Below, one piece after another: positions 10,874 to 22,772 of a DNA stretch of 64,000 bases (position 1 is the stretch's first letter; each line of letters starts with the position of its first letter). Made by a program: the position numbers and the translations under genes. The notes under the pieces are model-generated. The model searched no databases and was not told where the DNA came from. It was given only the letters and a program-made list of their open reading frames with translations. Source of the stretch: Dipteronia dyeriana (taxonomy: Eukaryota; Streptophyta; Magnoliopsida; Sapindales; Sapindaceae); the NCBI GenBank assembly GCA_032871835.1, contig CM065298.1, forward strand, positions 79,326,154 through 79,390,153. The letters are read 5' to 3'.

Positions 10874-13363
10874 TGTTAGGATTATGCTCAATAGCAAGAG
10901 TTTAATAATGTATGTGAAATCTTTTCATATTAATAAAGTAATTTATAGTTTAACAAATCTTATAGCATTTATAGTTTAATTATTATAAGTGTCAAAAGTA
11001 AATAATCATACAGTCAAAAGACTATGAGGAAAGAAGAATTGTTCGTACATCTGGATATGTTTGAGGTAGACACAATTCTTTAGTTAGTCTTGAACAACAT
11101 TCACAACTTAAGATAAGGTTGGGCGTCTTTACCTTGTTAAGTTGTAGATTTTTGTGTTTGCATTTGAGTGGGACCAAATGTATTATGATGAGTCTAAAAT
11201 CATCAAAGTGTGGTGTCTTTAGGTAAAAGAATCTAATGCACTAGGTGCATTGAATAAGATCACAGTGAAATACTTTATCTAGAACCGTCAATGGATAAAA
11301 GTTTTCATGTAAAGATAATCAGAGAGTCTATCTCAATCTTGAAATAAACGATGGACTTATGGTTGCAAGTATTATCATTTGAGATCAATGATTACAATTA
11401 TATAGCATAGTCTATCCTCGATAGTTTGGTGGTATTCATTTGTTAATCGATAGAGGACTTCATTTATAGATATGGACATCATGGCTCCATTGATTAAATG
11501 TGAGTAGAATATCATCATATGGACGTTTTGGGGTATTGGATATTAAATCGTAACGTTAAGTTTTCATTAGTTTCTATTTAAATATGGCTTCTGGACAAGT
11601 CAAAATATCCATAATCCAAGTTCAAAATGTGGTCACATGAGTAAATATTGTAACTAGGAGAGCTATAGGTGGTCTATGAGTTGTTGGCGATTACTGGTAT
11701 TCTTCACGAGGATACACTATCTCTAATGAGATTGTATAGGATACCAATGAGGAACATCAACTTATTCTATCTTTAATTAAGAGTTCAATTTCAGTTCTTT
11801 AGTGGAATGAACTAAAATTAATAGATCAGACCTAAGTGAATCATTTGTTGACTAAGATTAGGTTATGTCTACTGGATTTAAATTTGGATAGCCCTCCAAG
11901 ATCCCCAATTCACACGAACTTGCATGGATCACTTGATATATTCTACCGGACCAATTTTTATGTCTATCTAGAATTGTTTTGGATTTCGGAATCCAAAAGC
12001 TTTGGAGAGGTGCGGTCGTGTGTGATCAAGACACGCGGGAACTTTTCAAGATACATGGAATGGGCGGCCAAGGATGTGGGAATCCTTGGGCTGCTCTAAA
12101 GGGGTTATTTAAATATAATTTGCACATTTTAATTAAATGGGTTATTTAAATTATAATAATGTATTAATTTAAGGCATGTGAAATTGTTTTTTTTAGTAAG
12201 AATTGGTCTAGTTCACTTGTGGGTATTTTTTTATTAAAGTTAAATGGATTTAATAAAATGAAAAAAAAAAACAATATTTGGCTCATGTATTGGCTTGGGC
12301 GGCTAGGGCTTATATATTATTCTAGTATATTGTTTTTATTTTGATATTTAATTTAATAGAAATTAATTAATTTATTAATTATTTAATTAAAAGATAAAAT
12401 CTTTTTCTTAGTAAGAGAAGATCTCGTACTGCCATACTATTGTTGGTAGTATGATAAGTATCAAATACTTTATATGATAAGAAGATAAATAAATTGAATT
12501 TATTTATCTAGTCAAAATAGGAAGTATTTGATAATTATCAAAACTCTAATTGACTATTGGACAAATTATGAAGTTTTTGATAAAGCACAATTTAATTTAT
12601 ATTCAATAATTAGTTATTTGATTAATACACTATTAAGTTGGAATATTAGTCTTAATGTGGAAAAGAATTCTTCTTTGAGTGAGGATTCTTGGCCACCAAG
12701 TAAATCCTCCTAGAGAGAGGATTCTTTTCCACCAAGTAAATTCTCTTAAGGAGAGGATTTGGACACCTATGTATATGTGCTTGTAGAATTCGGCCAAGCC
12801 ATGAGAAATCCAATAGAGATTTCTACCAAGAGAGGTTTTCAAACCATAGAATTTTGAGTGAAGAAAATTCGGTTCTTGCTCTAGATAAATTTGTCCAACT
12901 TTAAGATAGGTGTATGTTGAATTCAGCCAAGCATAGAGAAAAGAGGGAACTTTTTCGGCATTGCACTAATATCATTTACATCAAAAGGGTTTTGTGTACA
13001 AAAATAGAATCGGGTTCACACGAGTTTCAATCAAATAGATTGATAATTCACAAGTGACCAAACATTCTTGGGTTTTCTCTAGGAGGATTATTATGACTAA
13101 CAAAAGAAAAATATTTCGTTTGTTTCCATTCTTAGGTATACAATTCAAAGAATGGGAGTTCATACCCCTAGGTGATTCACGTTCGTGATTGAATTGGAAA
13201 ATCTTGTGGATTCAATTCGGTGCAACTTCAATCGTCATGAGAAAAAGGTACGATACTTTATTATATGTTAATTAATCAAGGGTTAAGGTTCATTTTTTTA
13301 AAGGAAAAATTCTTGACATATACCAAACCCCTTTTTTGCTTCTATCGCTCTATTTTCCCTACA
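10874..13363 (+). repeat. 5' LTR of copia E
   Basis: It begins TGTTAGGATTATGC and ends TTTTCCCTACA, and a primer binding site follows within 3 bp. The length is about 2.49 kb. A second copy of the same LTR lies at 14433-16642 and is alignable throughout (for example atgctcaatagcaagag, aacaaatcttatagcattta, accaagtaaat). Near 12680-12760 the string ccaccaagtaaat recurs within a short tandem duplication, also present in the second copy. The left neighbour is the interrupted LTR H; the 5 bp before the start are cctag. Confidence 0.8.
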
Positions 13364-13365
13364 AT

Positions 13366-13378
13366 TGGTATCAGCGCC
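13366..13378 (+). other. primer binding site of copia E
   Basis: TGGTATCAGCGCC, two bases after the LTR end, matches the complement of the 3' end of initiator methionine tRNA with one change (TGGTATCAGAGCC is usual). It marks the start of the internal region of element E. Confidence 0.75.
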
Positions 13379-14432
13379 TAATTGTACCCTTGATTAATTG
13401 ATGTGTATATAAGTGAATCTATTTCTTTTTATTGTAAATAATCATGTTTTAGAAAAGGATGACACTCTAGATATTCGCATATATATATATATATATATTT
13501 ATTTATTTATAATGTGATTTGTTATTGCTCAATTTTGGTCATATAATTTCAATGTATTTTTGTTTTGGAATTGTAACAAGAAGAGTGGCCTATCATCGCT
13601 ATAATTTCCTTCTTGGTAGTTGCTAAGTTTTTTTCTATTTTATTGTTGTAATAAAAAATATTATGTTGAAATATGTTCAATTTTCAAAAAAATGAAGAAT
13701 TGAAGAATTTAAAGCAAATAAATTAGCAACGGAGTAACCCGCAGTAGTCGCACAAGGGTTCGGGCGAGCAAGTGCCAGAACACGAGGCCTTTGGATTGTG
13801 GCCACTTGATGACTTGACTTGCTCGCCAAGTTAGGTTTAGGGTTTCGTATTTCAAACAAATATAATTTACTTGTTTTCTAGGACGGACCAAAATTGTGGC
13901 TATTTACTTTTTTTGTAAATATTGCAATGTTTGTCGATGTTTAATAACATGTCATGTAGAATATAAGTGCCACTCATATATCTCTTTAGGTATGAACATG
14001 CATTGAATGGTTTAGGTATCTAATTAGCATCTAGATAACTTGGTAAATCAGTCTTTGAAATTCTATCACACGCCTTAAACAAATGAGTTGGAGAAGGTGT
14101 TTGGAACGCCTATGGCCTATAAGTTTAGTTGAGCTTTATGTTTCGTGTAATAACACCCCCATCCCCCCCAATGGGTATTCATGATTGGAATTTAGTATGA
14201 TACTGACTTATAAGGATAGACAATACAATTGACTCAAACGATATCTACTCTCAAATGAGGGATATTCGTAAGGGAATATATTGAAGGTCGATAACTTGGT
14301 AACACACTCAATGTGATTTTTTAATATCCTCCCAAGAGTTCTTGTTAATAAGATCACAAGGCTAAAATTGAAAATGATGGTTGTTATGTTAACAATTAGG
14401 TGGGACCTAGTCCAACTAGTAGATGGTGTGAA
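13379..14432 (+). other. untranslated leader of copia E, first part
   Basis: Non-coding leader between the primer site and gag, interrupted at 14433 by a solo LTR. Its continuation is 16643-16790: the 5 bp gtgaa occur at the end of this part and again at 16643. It has an (AT)n run near 13480-13497 and no ORF with a known domain. Confidence 0.55.
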
Positions 14433-16642
14433 TGTTAGGATCATGCTCAATAGCAAGAGTATAATATTGTATTTGATAATCTTTTCATATTAATAAAGTG
14501 ATTTCTAGTTTAACAAATCTTATAGCATTTATAGTTTGAATATTATAATTATCAAAAGTAAATAATCATACGGTCAAAAGAATATGAGAAAATAAGAATT
14601 GTTCATACATATAGATATGTATGAGGTAGACACAATTCTTTAGTTGGTCTTGAATAATATTCACAACTTAAGATAAAAGGTTGGACGCCTTTATCTTGTC
14701 ATAGTTGTAGATTCTTTTGCTAGCATTTGAGTGGGATCAAATGTGTTATGATGAGTCTAAAATCATCAAAGTGTGGTGTCTATGGGCAAAAGAATCTAGT
14801 GCACTGGGTGCATTGAATACGATCACAATGAAATACTTTATCTAGAACCGTCAATAGATAAAAGTTTTTCATTTGAAGACAATCGGAGAGTCTATCTCAA
14901 TCCTAAGATAAATGATGGACTTATGGTTGCAAGTGTTATCATTTGAGCTATCAATGAGTATGATTATATAGCATAGTCTATCCTCGATAATTTGGTGGTA
15001 TTCATTTGTTAATCGATAGCGGACTTCATTTATAGATATGGACATCGTGGCTCCATTTATTAAATGAGAGTAGAATATCATCATATGGATGTTTTGAGGC
15101 ATTGGATATTAAATCTTAACGTTAAGTTTTCAATAATGTCTATTGAAACATGGCTTCTGGAAAAGTCAAAATATCCAAGTTCAAAATGTGCTCATATGAG
15201 TAAATATGGTAACTTGGAGAGCTATAGACGGTCTTTGAGCTCTTGGTGATTACTGGTATTCTTCACGAGGATACACTTTCTCTAATAAGGTTGTCTATGG
15301 TATGAATGAGTAACATCAACTTATTCTATCTTTATTTAAGAGTTCAATTTTAGTTCTTTAGTGGAATGAACTAAAATTAAATAGATCGGACCTAAGTGAA
15401 TCATTTGTTGATTGTGATTGGGTTGTGTCTATTGGAGCTTAAATTTAGATAGCCCGTCAAGATCCCCAATCCACACGAACTTGTATGGATCACTTGATAT
15501 ATTCTACCGGACCAATTTAGGGGCCCATCTAGAATTGTATTGATGTATGTGGACTTGTTTATTTTTGTAAGAATGGGTCTAGTTCACATGTGGATTTTTT
15601 ATAAAGGTCAAATGGATTTAATAAAATAAGAAAATAATATATTGGGTCATATATATGTGTTGGGCGGCAAGGCTATTTAGAATAGATTAATTATATTATA
15701 TTATTTTATTATTTAATTAAATGGAAATTAATTAATTTTGTGATTAATTAATTATTTAATTAAAGGTCAAAATCTTTTTCTATTAGGAGATGGTCTCCTA
15801 ATATTATACTATTGTTGGTAATATAATTAATATTAAAGACTATATTTGATAAGTAGATAAATAAAAGGAATTATTTATCTAATCAAATTATGAAGTCTTT
15901 AATATGGTTACAAATACACTATTGAGTTGGATTAGGAGTCTTGGTGTATGATAGAATTCTTTTTAGAAAAAGATTCTTAACCACCAAGTAAATCTACCTA
16001 AGGAAAGGATTCTTAGCCACCAAGTAAATCCTTCTTAGTAGAGGATTTGGTCTCATATATATACTACTAGTAAATTTCGACCAAGCCTTAGTTTTTGGTG
16101 TGAGATTTTTTTTGTTTTTTGTTTTTTTATTATTATAAAAAAAAATTCGTCCAACTCATTGTGTGAAGAATTCGGCCAAGCATAGAGAAAAGAGGGAACG
16201 TTTTTTTTTCCGATAGTATACTAGTATCATTTGCATCAAAATGGGTTTTGTGTATATCATCGAATCAAGGTTCACGCGAGTTTCAATCAAATTGATTGAT
16301 AATTCAAAAGTGACCGGACGTTCTTGATTTTTCTCTTGGAGAATTATTGTGACTAACAAAGAAGACGATTTTGTTTGTTTCCATCCTCAGGTATACAATT
16401 TAAAGAAAGGGAGCCCACACTCCTAGGTGATTCATGTTCGTGATTGGATTGGAAGATCTTGTGGATTCAATTCGACACTAGTTCAATTGTCATGAAAAAA
16501 AAGGTACGAGACTTTTTATATACATCAAATAATCTAGGGTTAAGGTTCTTGTTATTAAAACGGAATTTTTTTTTTATATACGCAAACCCTAATTTTTTTT
16601 TCTCACTCTTCCATTGCGTTTTGAACCTTTTTTTTCCCTACA
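14433..16642 (+). repeat. solo LTR of the copia E family inside the leader of copia E
   Basis: The LTR begins TGTTAGGATCATGC and ends TTTCCCTACA and is homologous to the 5' LTR at 10874-13363. It is flanked by the perfect 5-bp duplication gtgaa (14428-14432 and 16643-16647). No primer site follows it. It is therefore a separate insertion that later lost its internal part by LTR-LTR recombination, not the second LTR of element E. After removing it, the leader sequence reads through to gag at 16791. Confidence 0.8.
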
Positions 16643-16790
16643 GTGAACTCCCAAATGAGGATGACATTTATGGGTGTTGGATCACCGTTGAATTTTATGA
16701 TTGAATTATTTTATTTAATTCAAGATAAATATTCGAAAGTGATTTATCATGATTGTTTAATTATATAATTTTTGTTAATATAAAGAAATC

Positions 16791-17590
16791 ATGACCCCAT
16801 CCCTAATCAACATCCTAAAAGATAATATTTTAACTGGTGATAATTATGTCACATGCAAAAGGAAAATTGGGTTGTTGTTGCAAGGTGAAAAGTATAAGTT
16901 TATTCTGTGTACTCCTAAACCACCAACTCCTACTAATGAATCTATTGAGGAGCAAAGAGATGAGTATCAATAGTGGAAGACTTCTGATGAGATGGCCAAA
17001 CGTTAAATTATAGCCACCATCTCCGACGTATTGCAACAGTAACATGAAGGAATAGAGACTGCTGCCGATTTAATGATGTCTCTGGAAGAGATGTTTGCTA
17101 TGAAGTCTAGGACGACTAAGAGAGAGGCAGTGACTGCTTTCAAGAATCTTAGGATGAAACCTGGACAGGTTGTGAAAGATCACATGATGAAATTCATAGC
17201 ACATCTCAATATTGCTGAACTCAATGGTGCTAAGATAAATGGTGAGACAAAAATTGACATATTGTCAACTCACTCTCGGATGCCTTTGATCAGTCTAAGT
17301 TGGAATATACCTTGAACAATATGGAATACACATTGCAGGGCCTGATGCAATATATTCAATGCGTTGAAAAAATCCTTATAAAAGGCGAGCGATAAGAGAT
17401 TCAAATGGTAGGTAAAGTTGCTACTATTAAGACCCGTAAGAAGGTCAAGAAACAACAGAAGAAAAACAACTTGGACCTACCAAGAAAGAGACTAAGAAAG
17501 TAAAAAAGATCAAAGGGAAATGTTTCCTTTGTGGTTAAAAGGGATATTGGAAAAGAAATTGCCCAAAGTCTCAAGACAAGATGGAAGAAG
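16791..17590 (+). pseudogene. gag: copia E gag
   Basis: Capsid gene of a Ty1/copia element. The ATG at 16791 gives a peptide with LTGDNY, the usual early gag motif. In-frame stops occur near 16971 and 17004. The helical part is open from 17073 (SLEEMFAMKSRTTKREAVTA). A zinc knuckle is recognisable at about 17521-17561 as C-F-L-C-G then a stop, K-G-Y-W-K-R-N-C; the histidine of CCHC reads Tyr and there is a stop inside. It is dead but clearly gag. Confidence 0.75.
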
Positions 17591-18190
17591 CGGTTCAAGG
17601 AAAAGAAGAGGCTTAATGCGAATGAATTCAACTTGCGCTTAGGCAACGGAGCATTAGTGTCTGCCAGTGCAGTGGGAGATATTAGAAAAAATTTAGATTC
17701 TTATAGGCACTTAGATTTAATAGACGTTTATTATGTACCTCAATTAAAGAGGAATTTTATTTCATTTTTTTGTTTAAATAAATTTGGATATTCGGTTACT
17801 TTTAATAAAGGTTTTATTATTAGTAGGAATAACAAATTAGTTTGCAAAGATACATTGGAAAATGGTTTAATCTATTTGCATAGCAATATCTCTCACTTGT
17901 TAAACATGAAATCAACAGAACATAATCATAAAAGAGTAAAATTATCAAAAGATGAAACCTACCTATGACATTTACACCTAGGTCATATTAACCTTGATAG
18001 GATCAAAAGATTGTTTAGTGATGGACCTTTAAGTGACTTAAAGGTTGATGATCTACCAACTTGTGAATCTTGTTTGAAAGGTACGATGACCGAAAGGTAG
18101 TTCACGACCAAAGGCACTAGAGCCATTGAATGTTTAGAATTAATACACACTAATATGTGTGGTCCTATGAGCATTCAAGCTAGAGGTGGA
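17591..18190 (+). pseudogene. pol: copia E protease/integrase start, truncated
   Basis: The open stretch to 17968 contains FNLRLGNGALVSASAVGD and YYVPQLKRNFIS, which lie after the protease active site in copia polyproteins. The Asp-Ser-Gly site itself is absent, so a deletion near 17600 removed it. A stop then interrupts the gag-pre-integrase domain (HLHLGHINLDRI, LPTCESCLKG). The sequence ends at A-R-G-G, just before the catalytic core, where LTR F begins at 18191. RT and RNase H of this element are not in the window. Confidence 0.75.
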
Positions 18191-19926
18191 TGAAATTCCG
18201 TAGAAAGTGTGTATCTATAACCTAGAGGGGGGGGGGGGGGGGGTGAATAGGTTTTAATACGATAGATTACCAATTTTGCGAATTAATCAATATTATCAAT
18301 TCTACCTCATTCTACTAAGTGTTCAAATAAAAGACAACAAACATAAAACAATAACAGCACGCAATATATACGTGGCAACCCCTTCAAATGGGAAAAACCA
18401 CTTCATGTTCAGTACGCCACACTCGATCCTCAAAATCCACTATTGAGAGAAAGTTTACAACCTAGGTTGACCTCCCGTCTAACCCTCCAGTTACTATCCC
18501 TTTAACTCTACCCAACGGGCCTTAATAGTGATTTTGGATCACCAACCTTGTGCACTAATCACATAGCCACAAGCTTAATCAACAAAGAAGAGATAATGGA
18601 AACTTAAGTGAATATGCAAGAATATTCTATATGCAAAAATACTAGGTCAAGACATTCATGCTTATCTAGGATTAATAATGACAATTAATGCAACTCCTAG
18701 ATATCAATGTTCTAAATGCAAAGGCAAGAAGAATTAGCTAGAAGGGTAATATTGTCCTAAATTATAGCTATCAGAAACCAATACTTCTCAACCAACAACC
18801 AATACCACAAGAACGTAATAAAGGCTATTAAACACACAAGCATGCATTTAATTTGCAATAAAAGTTAAAACCTAGGTATACATGTCATAGTAATGAAACT
18901 ATAAAGTTTAGAGCATGTAGAGAATACCTAGTCATGAACAAACAAGAGACCCATGCTTGAAAGATGCTTGATGATGCTTGATAATTGTGATTTGAAGTTT
19001 GGTTGAGTAAAAGTAAGTTCTTGGAGCTATCTCTCTCTGGGATTCAATTTCTCTCTCTTGTGGATTCAATTTTAGAGCTCTAGGTATGATTTGGAAAGAA
19101 GATGATATATATAAGATGTAAAAACGAGCTGCACAAGAAAAGACATTTTTGCCCAAACAGGATTTTCGCCCCTTGAGGGGGCGAAAAGTTTGGGAGCAAA
19201 AATGGCTGCCACAATTTTCACTACTGGTTTTACCCCTTAAGGGGGTGAAGAGTTTGGGAGCAAAGAGGGCTACCACAATTTTTGCTGTTGGTTTCGTCCC
19301 TAGAGGGACAAAACATTGAGTGAACCAGCACTCCACCTTGAAATTCAAGCATATCAAAACATGACCAATCAACTTCAAAATATTTCATATAATGTACCAT
19401 TGGAAAGGTATGGAAGTCTAATTTCTAATTCAATTAACAAAATGTTCTTTGGATGACTGTAGAAAAGTTTATAGTCAAATGAGTGACCAAAGGTCAGAAA
19501 CTGATAACAACAAAGATGCTCTGTTTTTATGGTCACTTTGGAGATTTCAAAACCAATCTAACGGTCATGAAATATTATGAATAATATACCGTTGGAAAGG
19601 TATGAGTGTGTAGTTTGTACAAAAACTTTCAAAACTCATTTTGAAGCAATGTATAAAATTTTATGGTAACAAGACCATACAAAGGTCAGTTTTGAAAAAT
19701 ACTTAAATCATTGAAAACCATTCTTTCGAAACTAGACACATTACTCAAAATAACCAAACCAAATCTAACTCAATGCACACAATAAGTAATCATATTATTA
19801 AAAGCAATGCATGATCATGGAAACATAAATGCAATCATAGATGCAATAAAAAAAATACATGAAATGTAAGCATGATTGGGAAGGAATGCACACATGAGCA
19901 ATGAGAAACAAGGAATAAATGCATGT
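18191..19926 (-). repeat. LTR F (SIRE-like, minus strand), inserted in copia E and cut by element C
   Basis: It starts TGAAATTCCGTAGAAAGTG on the plus strand, which matches the U5 terminus of the LTRs of element C (TGAAAATTCCCTAGAA). Then come a G run, GGGTGAATAGG and the hairpin region at 18371-18401. A minus-oriented TATA (gatatatataag) lies at about 19105-19116. Upstream of it in transcript sense are about 2.4 copies of a 64-bp unit (19163-19320), each holding a hairpin; the first has perfect 10-bp arms (ttttcgcccc and ggggcgaaaa). The LTR stops at 19926 where element C starts. Confidence 0.6.
18227..18243. repeat. run of 17 G
   Basis: A homopolymer of 17 G near the U5 end of LTR F. The related LTRs have 5 to 7 G at the same place (19965, 25160). 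Its length may be polymorphic or a sequencing problem. Confidence 0.8.
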
Positions 19927-20654
19927 TGAAAATTCCCTAGAACGTGTGTGTCTAATAAACCTAAAGGGGGGTGAATAGGTTTTAATCAAGATAATTTCCA
20001 ACTTTTCAATTAATCAATATTCCAAATATTGCCTCAAATCATAAAGCATTCAAGAAAAACTAATTATGCATAAAATAATAAAAACACATGATATTTACAT
20101 GGAAACCCTTCAACAAGGGAAAAACCATGGGCTATCCTTCTAGCCACATCTGATCCTCAAATCCACTATTGTAATGATGTTCACAACCTAAGTTGACCAC
20201 CTAGTGACACTTCAAGGTTACTAACCCACTACTACTACCCAACGGGCCTTAACAGTGATTCTTGATAAATGCTTGCTAACCTAACCTTGGTTGCAAGACT
20301 TCACTTGCTTGAGCACTACACACCGTAGTCACAAGACTTAACCTCAATAAAAAATCAAGACAACCTAAGTGAATATATGAAAATATTCTAGATGCACAAA
20401 TGCTAGGTTAAGACATTTAATGCTTATCTAAGGATTAAAGATAGCAATGAATGCAAATCCTAGATATCACTTATCTAAATGCAAGTGCAAATAGATTTAG
20501 CTAGAAGGGTAAAATCATCCTAAATGCTAGCTATCATGAAAACAAACATCTCAACCAACAAACAACGACTCAAGCATGTTATAAATGTAATATAACATAA
20601 AAGCTTACATTCAATGAGTAATTAATGCTTTTTCTAGGTAAACATAGCCTAGTT

Positions 20655-20736
20655 AAGTAATAATAAATTCTAGGTCATGTGGAGATTACCTAGTCAAGTA
20701 ATAATAAATTCTAGGTCATGTAGAGATTACCTAGTC
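20655..20736. repeat. 41-bp tandem duplication in the left LTR of element C
   Basis: A unit containing aagtaataataaattctagg and ending agattacctagt occurs twice in a row, with one difference (tgtgg against tgtag). The right LTR at about 25857-25900 has it once, so the duplication happened after the element inserted. Confidence 0.8.
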
Positions 20737-20928
20737 AATGAGAACAAGAGAAATCCATGCTTGGCAGATGCAGGAAGATGCTAGATGCTCATGGATTGGA
20801 GTTTAGTTTAGTCATGATGAGTTCTTGGGGGCTCTCTCTCTCTTTGAGTCAATTTCTCTCTCAAAGAAAAGTTTGGTGAATAAAAATGGCTTCTTGGACT
20901 CACACACCAAAGAGAAGAGAAGAGAACA

Positions 20929-20948
20929 TATATATATATATATATATG
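20929..20948 (-). promoter_or_regulatory. TATA box of the element C LTR
   Basis: An (AT)n run read on the minus strand as ggcaccatatatatatat, followed by a CT-rich leader (tgttctcttctcttctc). It lies directly downstream, in transcript sense, of the GC-rich array. The right LTR has the same motif at about 26098-26110. Confidence 0.6.
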
Positions 20949-21014
20949 GTGCCCTACATAAAGTGGCATCATTTTGGACGAAAGGCAACCATATCCCATC
21001 AAGACCGCTGGCTG

Positions 21015-21260
21015 GACCGTGGTACAGGTAAGTGTCCAGACCGCGGCATAGAGAGCGGTGCATCGTCTGAACAACACCGCTTTGTAGACCGTTGTGCATG
21101 CAAGTGCACAGACCGCGGTCTGGACAATGTGCAACGCTTGGAAAACTCCGCTTGGGAGGCCTCGGTGCATGCAACAAGCACAGACCGCGGTAGCCATAGC
21201 GTGCAGCGCCTGGAGAACACCGTTGTGCATACCGCGGCGGAGGCAATGCACCGGGAGCGG
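21015..21260 (-). repeat. GC-rich tandem array, 72-bp period built of 24-bp subunits
   Basis: The string gaccgcgg starts at 21039, 21111 and 21183, exactly 72 bp apart. Related strings gaccgtgg (21015) and gaccgttg (21087) lie 24 bp before the first two, so each 72-bp unit is three diverged 24-mers. A fourth, partial unit follows from about 21231. The block is far richer in GC than its surroundings and sits just upstream of the TATA box in transcript sense, as an enhancer-type repeat would. Because 72 is a multiple of 3, long ORFs run through it on both strands; these are artefacts. Confidence 0.8.
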
Positions 21261-21562
21261 TCCCAACTACGATTAAGAGGAAAATCCTCTTCCAAGGGCA
21301 AACTAAATGCATCAAACACCCAAGCAAGAGTTACGGTAAAAAGACACATAATTAAGGCAATTAAGCATTCATACAAGATGATCAAAAACATGCATGAGAG
21401 TGTGTGTGTGCACTAAAAACTCTTCAACAAGGTTAAGCAAGTGATTTACCTTTTGAAGCTTGAGCTCGTTCTTGAACAATGATGGCCTAAACTACCCTTA
21501 CATATTAATCCCCAAATGTGGTTGTCAACGAAATGAGCCAATCAAAAACTGAAGAACTTACA

Positions 21563-22772
21563 GTCTCCCCTTTTTACTATTTCGTGGCAAAACCACCACT
21601 CTCAATTCATCTTTATAAATAAACAAAACAATTCTACATTACAAAAGAGAAACCTAAGTCTATATCTTCAAATCTTCCATCTCTATTAGAATTAACATCC
21701 CTACAAAACAAAAAAAAACTACACTTTCCAAGACAAGTGTATGTGAGGTGATCAAAGAAATAAAAACAAGAGCAATTTGCATACAATGGAAACAAGTAAC
21801 ATGCATCAACAATGTAAATGAAAATGCTCACCCTAAATAGGTTAACTCCCCCTTAAGTCATGCCACTCTCAACTCCCCTTAAATCCAATATTAACTCCTC
21901 CTAAATCCAACACTACTCCCCCTTTTTGTCACAAGATAGACAAAGGAATATTCCCTAACTGGGTCACTTAAGCAAAGAAATATATTTGCAATGTAAACGC
22001 ATAATCATATACAACAACTTTATGCAATTTAATTAAGTGAGAGAGAAGAGCAAGTGAGTTTGATTTTTAAAAAACATGTGTGAAATAATTGCCTTGAATG
22101 AAATACATGCAACATCAGCTTCCAAAAGCATGGTATTTGGTAAAGGAAAATAGCAAAAGGGGTTCCAAAAGAATTCAAACCAATTTACACCCTTTTGTCA
22201 TTAAAAACAAGATATAGCTTTTAGAAACATTTTAAGCACACATAAGCAATTTTTTTATTTTAATCCTTAATGATCAACCAAGACATGGATATAAAATCCT
22301 TATTGATTGATTGGATATGAAATCCTTATTGGTTGTTGTCTTGTTCAAACATTAAAAAGAAAGACAATACTAAGTTGGATGAGACATCTTTATTAATTGA
22401 ATGGACACAAGGTCCTTATTTGACTTAGCCTTGTCAATTGCTTCTCCATAAAATTTCACACACATAATTCATGCATAATATTTAAGCATGTCACAAACAA
22501 GTTCACATGAACATGGAGATAAACTTTTGGTCAATCAAATGTAGTTCCTAATCAATTTTTCTAGTCCAAAAATGTATGTTTGAACACAAATGAGGTATGC
22601 ATTTCAAATAAGGCAAGGGCACACTTATTGAATAAAAAGTCATATAATAATATATGCACCCAAGATACTCAAGCAATTAATTAAACAGCATAAAATTGAA
22701 CAATTCTTGCTTATTGCAATGCAAGGTCGCTCTCTTTGCTTGAGTTCCCCATAAGGGGTCATCCAAATCATG
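21563..22772 (-). other. polypurine tract and non-coding spacer of element C
   Basis: Next to the LTR the plus strand reads gtctcccctttt, i.e. the polypurine tract aaaaggggagac on the minus strand. The following 1.2 kb have no coding similarity. The motif aaaatccttattgattgattg and variants recur between about 22255 and 22420. Full-length relatives would carry pol between this spacer and gag. Confidence 0.6.

Larger units (their letters stand above)
19927..21562 (-). repeat. 3' LTR of element C (left copy)
   Basis: On the plus strand it runs from TGAAAATTCCCTAG to GAACTTACA, about 1.64 kb. In transcript (minus) orientation it has a U3 with a 72-bp GC-rich array (21015-21260), a TATA box at 20929-20948 and a U5 with a hairpin at 20098-20129. 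Long stretches equal the right LTR, so the element is fairly young. A 41-bp tandem duplication near 20655-20736 is present here and single in the right copy. Confidence 0.8.

Noticed and set aside
10874..16642. A small complete element formed by the LTRs at 10874 and 14433
   Set aside because: The second LTR has its own perfect gtgaa duplication, and the outer flanks do not match.
20808..21416. Long ORFs of 130-176 codons on both strands, at first sight proteins with repeats
   Set aside because: They run through the 72-bp GC-rich array. A period divisible by three keeps all frames open. No domain is visible and the region is LTR U3.
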